Below, piece after piece: positions 1 to 5,359 of a stretch of 5,364 bases of DNA. The notes under the pieces are model-generated. The model was not told the origin of the DNA. It did not search any database and was given only the letters and a program-made list of their open reading frames with translations. This stretch comes from an uncultured Acidobacteriota bacterium (GTDB lineage: Bacteria > Acidobacteriota > JAAYUB01): assembly GCA_937925645.1 (NCBI GenBank), contig CALAMB010000121.1, forward strand, positions 1-5,364, written 5' to 3'. Position 1 is the stretch's first letter. The number at the start of each line of letters is the position of its first letter. The translations under genes and the position numbers were made by a program.

Positions 1-138
1 GACACGCTGTCCAAGATCGCCAAGGTCCATCTGGACGACGCCAAGCGGTACATGGAAATTTTCAACGCCAACAAGGACATCCTGAAGGACCCGAACCTGA
101 TCCAGGTGGGTCAGAAGCTGGTGATCCCCAAGCGCTGA
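1..138 (+). CDS. LysM-domain protein, C-terminal fragment (Kbp/YgaU-like)
   Basis: The window opens inside this gene. The frame from base 1 reads 45 residues, beginning DTLSKIAKVHLDDAKRY and ending LVIPKR before a TGA at 136-138. This is most of one LysM domain: the DTLS start, an IFNANKDIL helix, the NLIQVGQKL segment and the closing VIP strand are all family hallmarks. LysM binds N-acetylglucosamine polymers such as peptidoglycan. The wording, including a spacer of the KRYMEIFNANKDILKDPN type and an end only two residues after IP, resembles the C-terminus of the E. coli BON-LysM potassium-binding protein Kbp (YgaU). The upstream part is missing, so that assignment is an inference; a peptidoglycan hydrolase or another LysM protein is possible. 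Confidence is high for LysM and low for the exact family member. Confidence 0.85.
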   Translation, partial: DTLSKIAKVHLDDAKRYMEIFNANKDILKDPNLIQVGQKLVIPKR

Positions 139-173
139 GCTTCGCCCCATCGTCCGCCGGATCGCCGGACTGC

Positions 174-189
174 CACTCCCCGGGGAGTG
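174..189. repeat. 16-bp perfect palindrome between the LysM and yegP-like genes
   Basis: CACTCCCC is followed directly by GGGGAGTG, a perfect 16-base palindrome (6-bp stem with a CCGG loop if folded). It lies 35 bases after the LysM stop and 67 bases before the next start. No T-run follows on either strand, so it is not a standard intrinsic terminator. It could be a weak terminator, an mRNA 3'-end stabiliser or a dimeric-protein binding site. A nearby GTCCG/CGGAC pair (152-156 and 166-170) can form a second small hairpin. The structure is certain; its function is unknown. Confidence 0.5.
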
Positions 190-256
190 CGGCGTATCGG
201 GCGGCAACACGTGCATCGAACGGATACACTATTCCACCCAAGAGGAGGAGCTTGAC

Positions 257-589
257 ATGGCCGCAAAGTTTGACTTGAAGATGAGCAAGAACGGGCGGTT
301 CACATTCAACCTGAAGGCCGCCAACGGACAGGTCATCCTGACCAGTGAGATGTACAACACCAAGGCCGCCGCCGAAAACGGAATCGCCTCGGTTCAGAAG
401 AACGCGGCGTACGACGACCGCTACGAGCGGAAGGTGGCCAAGGATGGACAGCATTTCTTCGTGCTGAAGGCGGCGAACCTCCAGGTCATCGGCAAGAGCG
501 AGCTTTACAAAGCCGCCGCGTCCATGGAGAAGGGCATCGCGTCGGTGAAGAAGAACGGCCCCGTCGCCAAAATCGACGACAAGGCATAG
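257..589 (+). CDS. yegP: YegP-like protein with two DUF1508 repeats
   Basis: This 110-residue protein is built from two tandem DUF1508 units. Repeat 1 (about residues 5-50) has FDLKMSKNGRFTFNLKAANG, then VILTSEMY and a NGIASVQKN end. Repeat 2 (about 56-101) has YERKVAKDGQHFFVLKAAN, then LQVIGKSELY and KGIASVKKNG. As I recall it, E. coli YegP is also 110 residues, with the same order, the same RYE linker between repeats and the same N-x-Q-I/V-I-G variant in repeat 2, so this is a full-length orthologue-like protein. It is small and probably cytosolic; no biochemical role is firmly established for the family. The start is fixed by AGGAGG at 243-248, eight bases before the ATG. Lys codons are mainly AAG and the gene is less GC-rich than its neighbours. 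With the strong ribosome site and terminator this suggests good expression. A -10-like TACACT lies at 225-230, but no convincing -35 box accompanies it. Confidence 0.93.
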   Translation: MAAKFDLKMSKNGRFTFNLKAANGQVILTSEMYNTKAAAENGIASVQKNAAYDDRYERKVAKDGQHFFVLKAANLQVIGKSELYKAAASMEKGIASVKKNGPVAKIDDKA

Positions 590-603
590 ATCCCAACGGG
601 ATG

Positions 604-643
604 GCGGCACCAGCCGGAGCAACGGCTGGTGCCGCTTTGTTTT
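604..643 (+). terminator. Strong intrinsic terminator after the yegP-like gene
   Basis: A perfect 13-bp stem, GCGGCACCAGCCG (604-616) with CGGCTGGTGCCGC (623-635), encloses the six-base loop GAGCAA and is followed at once by TTTGTTTT (636-643). This is a textbook rho-independent terminator, 14 bases after the yegP stop. A smaller hairpin, ATCCC-AAC-GGGAT (590-602), lies between the stop and the main stem. No T-run follows on the minus strand, so it acts for plus-strand transcripts only. Confidence 0.95.
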
Positions 644-910
644 CATCGCGCCGGGTGCCGCCAAACGGGGGATCGTCCCGTTGAGCTTCCTGAACAGCGG
701 GCGTGGCGTGCTGCCGCCGCCAGCGGGCGTTTCGTTTCAACGGTTGCCCCGGCGGCGGTCTGCGGGGGCCGACCGTTCAATCAAACCATACTCGGAGGAT
801 GCGCCGCTGCTTGGGGCGCGCCCTTTCCCAGACTGCCGGAGCAGCAATCAATATTCTGGTTCTGCGTTACCAAGGCTAAAATGAGGTGCGTCTGGACAGC
901 CGGTTGTGCC
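644..910. other. Non-coding stretch with several inverted repeats
   Basis: I see no credible gene here. Open frames cross it but lack ribosome sites and recognisable protein. It holds several possible hairpins: AACGGG/CCCGTT at 664-669 and 677-682, the larger stem-loop at 736-780, and GCTGCT/AGCAGC at 806-811 and 841-846 enclosing GGGCGCGCCC (814-823). A 10-base direct repeat, CAGCGGGCGT, occurs at 695-704 and 721-730. A -10-like TAAAAT lies at 878-883 without a good -35. The region may be a long promoter or leader region, or house a small RNA, but nothing here proves transcription. Confidence 0.5.
736..780. other. Imperfect 45-base stem-loop in the intergenic region
   Basis: The arms AACGGT (739-744) plus GCCCC (746-750) pair with GGGGC (765-769) plus ACCGTT (772-777). 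A small 1x2 internal loop separates the two helices. A further TT/AA pair beyond one mismatch extends the base to 736 and 780. The apical loop is GC-rich (751-764). No T-run follows on either strand, so it is not a typical terminator. It could be a structured RNA element, a protein-binding site or the trace of a small repeat; no known RNA family is recognised. Confidence 0.4.
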
Positions 911-939
911 TTGACATCTCCGGCCGGGCCGGATACTGT
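911..939 (+). promoter_or_regulatory. Candidate sigma70 promoter with a palindrome in its spacer
   Basis: A perfect -35 box TTGACA (911-916) is followed after 17 bases by a weak -10, TACTGT (934-939; three of six consensus positions). GATACT (932-937) is an alternative with a 15-base spacer. Transcription would begin near 946, giving a leader of about 23 bases before the ATG at 969. The spacer contains TCCGGCCGGGCCGGA (919-933), a perfect 7+1+7 palindrome, which is where a dimeric repressor or activator could sit. The boxes are read directly; promoter activity and operator function are inferred. Confidence 0.5.
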
Positions 940-968
940 CGTCCGAACAAAAGTTGAGCAGGAGCGCA

Positions 969-1589
969 ATGAAAAAATTACTGGGTACAGCGATGGCCGT
1001 CTGGGGGCTGGCCGCCCTGGCGTGGGCCGGTTCCGTCAGTTTTGTCTCGACCTGGAAGAATCCCAACGCCGGCCCGTTGGATCGGACCGGCCGGAAGGTG
1101 GCCACGTTCGTGATCAATCCGGATGAATCCATGCGGTTGGGACCTGAGGAGACACTGGCCGCGGAGCTGCGCAGTCGCGGGGTGGATTGCCTGGCCGGTT
1201 ACACCGTCCTGCCGGTCGAACTGGCCCGTGACCGGGACAAGGCCCAGGCGTTCCTGAAGCGGGTGGGGATCGCGTACGCCATCCTGATCCGGGTGGCAGG
1301 CAAGGGGGAGGAGCTTCACTACATGCCCGGCACCGCCTGGTACGCCGGACCGCACTATTCGAATTTCTGGGGTTACTGGGACTACGGCTGGTCGACGGTG
1401 TATTCGCCGGGCTACGTGTATTCGGACACGGTGGTCTCTCTGGAGACGCTGGTTTACTCTATCGAGGAAAACACGCTGCTCTGGGCGGGATTGTGCAAGG
1501 CGACCAATCCGAAGGATATCCGCAAACTGGTCAAAGAGATCGCCGACGCGGCCGGCAAGAAAATACGCAAGGCAGGCTTGATCCGATAG
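969..1589 (+). CDS. Secreted DUF4136-like protein
   Basis: The product has 206 residues. It begins with a Sec signal peptide: MKK, a hydrophobic core and AWA before Gly21, a likely signal peptidase I site. There is no lipobox cysteine, unlike many relatives that are lipoproteins. The mature protein starts with STWKNPNAG (27-35), like the conserved S-W-x-[DN]-P opening of DUF4136-type envelope proteins. Then come a strand near 43-50, a helix ending in LRSRGVDCL (67-75), a YTVLP segment (78-82), and an alpha/beta stretch with AILIRVAGK (104-112). An aromatic, glycine-rich segment (about 118-151) rich in Tyr and Trp leads to VVSLETLVYS (155-164) and LLWAGLCKATNP (170-181). The family's function is unknown. 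C74 and C176 are its only cysteines and could form a disulfide. The ATG at 969 is chosen because AGGAG (960-964) precedes it and the signal peptide starts there; a TTG at 954 is the alternative. It stands as its own unit, convergent with the DedA gene. Family assignment is from pattern recognition. Confidence 0.8.
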   Translation: MKKLLGTAMAVWGLAALAWAGSVSFVSTWKNPNAGPLDRTGRKVATFVINPDESMRLGPEETLAAELRSRGVDCLAGYTVLPVELARDRDKAQAFLKRVGIAYAILIRVAGKGEELHYMPGTAWYAGPHYSNFWGYWDYGWSTVYSPGYVYSDTVVSLETLVYSIEENTLLWAGLCKATNPKDIRKLVKEIADAAGKKIRKAGLIR

Positions 1590-1768
1590 CGGACAGGGAG
1601 CTGGCGCCGCAGGGCATGCGACCCGGGTCTCCCGGTTAGAAAAAACACTGTCCATCGGCGGGATAGTGGATACATGCTGAGAAAATCGCCGGCCGTTCCG
1701 GTGTCGAACCTGCCGTGGCGACACTCGGCTGAAATCCACAACACCGCCCTGTCCCTGGTCGGGACGGG
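1590..1768. other. Convergent intergenic region with weak hairpins
   Basis: This 179-base gap separates two genes that converge on it. It should hold terminators, but no hairpin with a T-run is present. The best structure is GTGTCG/CGACAC (1701-1706 and 1719-1724) with an inner CC/GG. A second is GTCCC/GGGAC (1751-1755 and 1761-1765), just past the DedA stop. CCGGGTCTCCCGG (1623-1635) is followed by A residues on the plus strand, so it does not terminate the DUF4136-like gene. Termination here may depend on Rho. No coding sequence is supported. Confidence 0.4.
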
Positions 1769-2392
1769 CTACCCGGCTGAGGCGGCTTTTCGCCGCGCGA
1801 GGTGGCGGTAGACGAACAGGCCCACCAGGGCGACGAGGATCGCCACCACCACGATGTCCACGACGTGGCTGTACTCCATGACCAGGTGCCAGTTCTGCTT
1901 CAGGTAATAACCCACGACCGTGAGGAAGGCATTCCAGAGACCGGCGCCGATCACGGTGTAGATAGAAAACTTGACCAGGTTCATCCGGGCGATGCCCGCC
2001 GGGATGGAGATCAGGTGGCGGACCACCGGGATGAAGCGGGAGATCAGGATCGCCACTTCGCCCCGCCGCGTAAAGAAGCGCTCGGTGATCGCCAGGTCGT
2101 GCGGGTCCAGCAGGAAGTACTTGCCGTACCGGGTGATGAAGGGGCGGCCGCCGTACTGCCCCATCCAATAGGATAGCAGCGACCCAACGAGACTGGCCAG
2201 GGTGCTCACCGCGATCACGCCGAAGAAGGAAAACCGCCCTTCGGCGATGAGGAAGCCGGCGAACGGCATCACCGCCTCGCTGGGCAGGGGGAAGACCATG
2301 CTCTCCAGCACCATGGCGATGAAGATGGTGATGTAGCCGGTGGAGTCGATGAACCGGGTGACATGCTGGGCGATCCAGGCGGTGATGCTCAT
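1769..2392 (-). CDS. DedA-family (VTT domain) membrane protein
   Basis: This 207-residue inner-membrane protein has the normal DedA length. DedA proteins are implicated in lipid-carrier (undecaprenyl phosphate, phosphatidylethanolamine) flipping and in proton-motive-force-dependent envelope homeostasis. The family signatures are present in order: a hydrophobic entry segment (17-34), the E30-S-M-V-F-P-L-P-S-E39 motif, helices around 53-76, the basic motif ISRFIPVVRHL (117-127) followed by IPAGIARM (130-137), then GAGLWNAFLTVVGYYL (149-164) and a last helix at 178-195. From memory, the essential residues of E. coli YqjA are E39, D51, R130 and R136; E39, E51, R119 and R125 here keep the same spacings, so the protein is probably active. 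The C-terminus is short and basic (ARRK). The ATG at 2390-2392 is the only sensible start, though its AGGAGG lies unusually far upstream. A good promoter lies at 2428-2455. Its specific substrate cannot be told from sequence. Confidence 0.93.
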   Translation of the reverse strand: MSITAWIAQHVTRFIDSTGYITIFIAMVLESMVFPLPSEAVMPFAGFLIAEGRFSFFGVIAVSTLASLVGSLLSYWMGQYGGRPFITRYGKYFLLDPHDLAITERFFTRRGEVAILISRFIPVVRHLISIPAGIARMNLVKFSIYTVIGAGLWNAFLTVVGYYLKQNWHLVMEYSHVVDIVVVAILVALVGLFVYRHLARRKAASAG

Positions 2393-2406
2393 GCGTTCGG
2401 TTTGTT

Positions 2407-2412
2407 CCTCCT
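2407..2412 (-). promoter_or_regulatory. Perfect AGGAGG ribosome site at long spacing from the DedA start
   Basis: AGGAGG on the minus strand is separated from the DedA ATG by 14 bases, compared with a usual 5-9. No in-frame ATG, GTG or TTG lies closer, and the N-terminus encoded from 2392 fits the family. Translation may therefore be less efficient than the perfect motif suggests, or the spacer may fold. Motif and distance are read directly. Confidence 0.65.
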
Positions 2413-2427
2413 GACAATCAGAGCAGC

Positions 2428-2455
2428 ATTATACGGTCTATTCTTGAGCTGACAA
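2428..2455 (-). promoter_or_regulatory. Sigma70-type promoter of the DedA gene
   Basis: On the minus strand TTGTCA (2450-2455, five of six consensus bases) is followed after 16 bases by a perfect TATAAT (2428-2433). The predicted start point is near 2421, giving a leader of about 29 bases that includes the AGGAGG at 2407-2412. This short AT-rich patch stands out in otherwise GC-rich DNA. It is the most convincing promoter in the window. Confidence 0.8.
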
Positions 2456-2574
2456 GAAAATAGGACAGGTGCGGGCCGGTACGTCACGGTCGCGTCGCGA
2501 GGCGGGATTTGCCGGACGCTCATGATTCCGGGCCGGTGGACGGCGCCTTGACGGCGCTGCGGGGCGGGAGGATA

Positions 2575-2595
2575 ATGGCCGGCGAGGCCCCATGA
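2575..2595 (+). promoter_or_regulatory. Possible six-codon leader frame coupled to the radical SAM gene
   Basis: ATG at 2575 opens a frame encoding MAGEAP and ends at TGA 2593-2595. That stop overlaps the radical SAM start codon as ATGA. GGGAGG (2566-2571) lies three bases before this ATG. The radical SAM start itself has only a weak GAGG (2584-2587) four bases upstream. Ribosomes loaded at the better site could terminate on the ATGA and restart, a form of translational coupling. Such a short frame can arise by chance, and the three-base spacing is tight, so this is speculative. Confidence 0.25.
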
Positions 2596-4007
2596 AACAG
2601 CGCGTCCTGCTGATCCAACCGCCCCGTCTGGCCAGCCAGCCGAACCGAATGGTGTTCCCGCGCGGGCTGGCCCAGATCGGGTCGTTCCTGCGGGCCAACG
2701 GCTGGCCGGTCGCGGTGCTGCCCCTGTCGTACGCGGCGGTGGCCGACGTGACGCCGCCGGCGGTCATCCGCTCCATCATCGAGTCGGTGCTGGCCGAGTA
2801 CAAACCCGATGTCGTGGGCGTCGGCTGCCCGTACACCATCGGCTACCACACCAGCATCGAGATGCTCCGCCTGGTCAAGGCGTTTCGGGAGGATGTCGTC
2901 ACCGTCATCGGCGGTCCCCATGTCACCTTCACCGACGCCGAGACCGCCGCCGATCCCGCCGTCGACTGCGTGGTTCGCGGCGAAGGCGAGTGGACGATGG
3001 CCGAATGGCTGGCCGCCCGCGAGGCGGGGCGGGACCCGGCAGGCGTCCGGGGCCTCACGTTCCGGCGCGACGGCGCCACCGTCCGCACACCGAAACGTCC
3101 CCCCGGCGACCTGGCCGGCCTGCCGCCGGTGGACTTCGGGCTGTTCCCGGCCGAGTTCATCCAGCGGTGCCAGGTGTACGGCATGATCCACCGCGGCTGC
3201 CGCTACCGCTGCGCGTTCTGCGCCGAAGCCGCGTTCTGGGGCAGGGAGCGCAGCCTGCCGATGGAGCGGCTGGTGGGGGAGATCGCCGCGCTGGCCGATC
3301 GCTACAGCGCCCGGATGATGGGCATCGAGGACAGCTCCCAGTGGCTCGCCTCGCCGGAGCTGGCCCGGCTCATCCGTGGCCTGCGGGGCGTGCGGCAGTG
3401 CCTGCCGCCGGCGTTCTTCATGAACCTGACGGTGGAGCCCCTGGACGCGGCGAAGCAGGAGACCCTGGCGGCGCTGCGCCAGGCGGGCGTCGGCACCATC
3501 TGGCTCGGCATCGAGAACTCGTCCGAGAAGGTGCTGGCGGCCATGGGCAAGAAGCGCCCCTGGTCGCGGACCATAGCCATGTGCCAGGCCCTGCGGGACC
3601 ACGATTTCATGATCAAGGCGGAGTGGATGATCGGCCATCCGGGGGACGACCCGGCGGAGGCGGCGGACGCGCTGGCCAAGCTGGACGGCCTCTTCCGGGA
3701 CGACCTGATCACCAGCGCCGATTTCGGCGTCTTCGTGCCGCTGCCCGGCACGCGGCCGTGGAACGACCCGGCGGCGTTCGGCCTCGAGATCCTGCACCGC
3801 GACTATCGGTACTACAATGAGTTTTCCGTCACCCGGCCGGTCTGCCGGCTGCGGGACTTTCCCATCGGCCCGCTCGCCGAGATCGCCCGGCGGACGGAGC
3901 AGATGGTCACCCGCCACACCGGAACGCTGCGGCCGGCCCGGGTGATCACCGCGCCGTTCGGCGCGCGCCCCGCCATCCTCGACGCGCCGGAGCCGCCGGT
4001 CCGTTGA
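2592..4007 (+). CDS. Cobalamin-binding-domain radical SAM protein
   Basis: This 471-residue protein has the architecture of B12-dependent (class B type) radical SAM enzymes. The N-terminal Rossmann-like cobalamin domain (1 to about 150) begins KQRVLLIQPP and has FPRGLAQIGSFLRANG (22-37), PDVVGVGCPYTIG (72-84), TVIGGPHVTF (104-113) and VVRGEGEWT (127-135). After a PPVDFGLFP linker (178-186) the radical SAM barrel carries the cluster motif C203-x3-C207-x2-C210 in HRGCRYRCAFCAE. The later landmarks are GIEDSSQW (244-251), WLGIENSSEKVLAAMGK (304-320), MIGHPGDD (346-353) and PLPGTRPW (383-390). The tail (about 410-471) is specific. Such enzymes bind a [4Fe-4S] cluster, SAM and cobalamin. They methylate unactivated carbon or phosphorus or drive rearrangements in cofactor, lipid or natural-product pathways. 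No biosynthetic neighbours reveal the substrate. The cobalamin domain has no obvious DxHxxG histidine motif, as is common in this subgroup. An in-frame stop at 2523 without other starts fixes the ATG at 2592. Confidence 0.93.
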   Translation: MKQRVLLIQPPRLASQPNRMVFPRGLAQIGSFLRANGWPVAVLPLSYAAVADVTPPAVIRSIIESVLAEYKPDVVGVGCPYTIGYHTSIEMLRLVKAFREDVVTVIGGPHVTFTDAETAADPAVDCVVRGEGEWTMAEWLAAREAGRDPAGVRGLTFRRDGATVRTPKRPPGDLAGLPPVDFGLFPAEFIQRCQVYGMIHRGCRYRCAFCAEAAFWGRERSLPMERLVGEIAALADRYSARMMGIEDSSQWLASPELARLIRGLRGVRQCLPPAFFMNLTVEPLDAAKQETLAALRQAGVGTIWLGIENSSEKVLAAMGKKRPWSRTIAMCQALRDHDFMIKAEWMIGHPGDDPAEAADALAKLDGLFRDDLITSADFGVFVPLPGTRPWNDPAAFGLEILHRDYRYYNEFSVTRPVCRLRDFPIGPLAEIARRTEQMVTRHTGTLRPARVITAPFGARPAILDAPEPPVR

Positions 4008-4031
4008 GCCGGATTCAGGCGGCTCGAATTC

Positions 4032-4047
4032 CCGCCGGCTCCGGCGG
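4032..4047. terminator. Weak hairpin between convergent genes
   Basis: CCGCCGG (4032-4038) and CCGGCGG (4041-4047) form a GC-only hairpin in the 48-base gap between the radical SAM stop and the DUF2177 stop. Because both transcripts end here it could slow polymerase in both directions. Neither side has a real T-run: only TTG follows on plus, and GAATTC on minus. It is at best a partial or Rho-assisted terminator. Confidence 0.3.
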
Positions 4048-4055
4048 TTGATGCG

Positions 4056-4460
4056 CTAACGCTTTCGAGCACTCCAGCGGACGGTGAGATACGCCGTGAC
4101 TGCGGTCACCGCCGCGCCCCAGGCCAGGTCCGCCAGGGTGACCGGCAGCGGCCAGCGGGCCACCGTGGCCAGGTTGGTCAGGTCGTAGGTGGCGTAGGTG
4201 ACAAGTCCGAAGAACGCGCCGTTGAGCGCCGCCCGCCCGAGTTTGTTTTCCCGTGCGGCCGGCGCCGTGACGAAGTGGACAAGGCCGGCGATGAACAGCA
4301 GGTAGAACGCCGTCGCGGCGATCCAGTTCGGGGTGTCGGCCAGCAGGAAGCCGATCTGCTCCCGGTAAAAGCCGCGGGCGACCAGGCCCAGCCAGAGGGC
4401 GTCCAGGACAAGGAACACCACCAGCGCGAGACCGTAGGCACGGATCCATCGCCAGTTCAT
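4056..4460 (-). CDS. DUF2177 family membrane protein
   Basis: This is a 134-residue protein with about four transmembrane helices, the usual form for DUF2177. Helix 1 (9-27) contains the conserved LDALWLG (19-25), followed by the RGFYREQIG loop (29-37). Helix 2 is about 46-66. A polar segment ARENKLGRAALNGAFFG leads into helix 3 with the strongly conserved YATYDLTNLAT (89-99). WPL (103-105) and LADLAWG (109-115) precede helix 4. The family is common in bacteria and has no assigned function; the conserved Asp residues D20, D93 and D111 within or near the membrane are typical. The ATG at 4458-4460 is preferred over a TTG 18 bases upstream because GGAGG (4466-4470) sits five bases before it. It lies 59 bases downstream of the chagasin-like gene on the same strand without an intervening terminator, so the two may be co-transcribed. 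Confidence 0.88.
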   Translation of the reverse strand: MNWRWIRAYGLALVVFLVLDALWLGLVARGFYREQIGFLLADTPNWIAATAFYLLFIAGLVHFVTAPAARENKLGRAALNGAFFGLVTYATYDLTNLATVARWPLPVTLADLAWGAAVTAVTAYLTVRWSARKR

Positions 4461-4519
4461 CACCACCTCCGTCAACAAAGGATGTCTGATCCAATCGACC
4501 GTCAGTCGGGCCCCAGCGC

Positions 4520-5359
4520 CTACGGCTTCGCCGCAACCACCCGGACCAGGACGTGGAAGACTGCAGTGGGTGCCGGCTCCCAGGGGCGGCGGTACTGGAT
4601 GACGAGTTTGGCCGCGCCCGGATGTTCGGCGCGGAACCGGAAGGTGTACGTTCCGCCGGCGCCCACGCGGCCGGCGGCGGCCGGATCCTGCTGGTACTCG
4701 CCGGCGCCCAGTGCCACCACCGCCGAATCATCGGGTGGCAGGGCCGCCCAGCCGAAGCCGGTGGTGGGATTGCCGGCCAGCCGGACGGTGATGGTCTGAC
4801 CCGCCACCGCCTCGACGTAGTGGCCGGTGGCCTCCTTGCCCAGGATGATCTCGGTTCCCGGCAGCATCGGCTGGGCCGGCGCGGCCGGCGGCGGGGATTG
4901 CGGCGCGGCCGGCGGGACTTGGACAGGTGTCGCCGTCGCCGGTACGGGAGCGGAAACGGGCGTGGCCGTCAGGTCGGGCGGCAACTGGTCGTACTCCTCC
5001 GGCGGCAGGCCCGGCACCTTTAGTTCCTTGCCGCCGCGCTTGTTCGACTGATGGCGCTCGGGGAGCCAGCCGTTGGGTCCCCAGGTGATCCGCCGTTTTC
5101 CCACCCAGTACATCGTCCCCCAGGGGGTGCGCACGCGGTCGTTGATCTCCGGGTCGAGGTCGAGGGGCTTGCCGTCATAAGCCAGCCGGCCGGTGCGGCT
5201 CTCGGTCTGGTAGCCGCCGGAGCGCACGTCCAGCGTGTAGGTCCATTTGCCAGACGTGTATGTCCCCTGTTTGGTGATGTCGACGGCGGGGCTTCCCCCG
5301 TCGCCGGACGCGACGGCGGCCAGCAGCAGGACGGCCAGCGTGGCAGCGGCAAGTTTCAT
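4520..5359 (-). CDS. Secreted two-domain protein with C-terminal chagasin (I42) inhibitor domain
   Basis: The product has 279 residues. A Sec signal peptide (1 to about 19; MKLAAATLAVLLLAAVASG) targets it to the periplasm or outside. An N-terminal domain (about 26-116) that I do not recognise contains WTYTLDVRSGGY (39-50), GRLAYDGKPLDLD (57-69), RTPWGTMYWVG (77-87) and ITWGPNGWLP (91-100). A Pro/Ala/Thr-rich linker (about 127-167) follows. The C-terminal part (about 170-279) matches the chagasin fold, tight-binding inhibitors of papain-like cysteine proteases. All three inhibitory loops are present: N197-P-T-T-G-F, G233-A-G-G and R258-P-W-E. The inhibitor assignment is therefore strong by motif; the target protease, own or foreign, is unknown. 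There are no cysteines. The ATG lies five bases from the window edge, so the ribosome site and promoter are outside; the signal peptide beginning there supports the start. It probably leads a two-gene unit with the DUF2177 gene. Confidence 0.88.
   Translation of the reverse strand: MKLAAATLAVLLLAAVASGDGGSPAVDITKQGTYTSGKWTYTLDVRSGGYQTESRTGRLAYDGKPLDLDPEINDRVRTPWGTMYWVGKRRITWGPNGWLPERHQSNKRGGKELKVPGLPPEEYDQLPPDLTATPVSAPVPATATPVQVPPAAPQSPPPAAPAQPMLPGTEIILGKEATGHYVEAVAGQTITVRLAGNPTTGFGWAALPPDDSAVVALGAGEYQQDPAAAGRVGAGGTYTFRFRAEHPGAAKLVIQYRRPWEPAPTAVFHVLVRVVAAKP

Noticed and set aside
799..879. A 26-codon frame after GGAGG (ATG at 799, MRRCLGRAL...)
   Set aside because: GGAGG abuts the ATG with no spacer, and the peptide shows no recognisable feature.
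629..1126. A 165-codon plus-strand frame covering the intergenic region
   Set aside because: It begins inside the yegP terminator, has no ribosome site or recognisable protein pattern, and runs out of frame into the signal-peptide gene at 969.
1621..1645. Hairpin CCGGG-TCT-CCCGG next to AAAAAA, considered as a terminator
   Set aside because: The A-run follows on the plus strand, and on the minus strand the T-run comes before the hairpin, so the order is wrong for termination on either strand. The stem is also only five pairs.
1591..1754. Inverted 8-mers GGACAGGG (1591-1598) and CCCTGTCC (1747-1754) at the two ends of the convergent gap, considered as mobile-element ends
   Set aside because: A match of eight bases in a 179-base gap is within chance, the repeats do not extend further, and there is no target duplication or transposase.
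978..2417. A 479-codon open frame on the minus strand, antisense to the DUF4136-like gene and overlapping the DedA gene
   Set aside because: Its composition is His/Arg/Pro/Gly-rich with no domain pattern. It is the out-of-frame shadow of GC-rich genes, whereas the overlapped frames encode recognisable proteins.
2444..2471. Possible plus-strand promoter for the radical SAM gene (TTGAGC at 2444-2449)
   Set aside because: No -10-like hexamer lies at a suitable distance, and the AT-rich patch is better explained by the minus-strand DedA promoter.
2520..3917. A 465-codon minus-strand frame opposite the radical SAM gene
   Set aside because: It is low-complexity Arg/His/Gly/Asp-rich sequence with no motifs. 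The plus-strand frame has clear CX3CX2C and cobalamin-domain signatures, so this is a GC-driven shadow.
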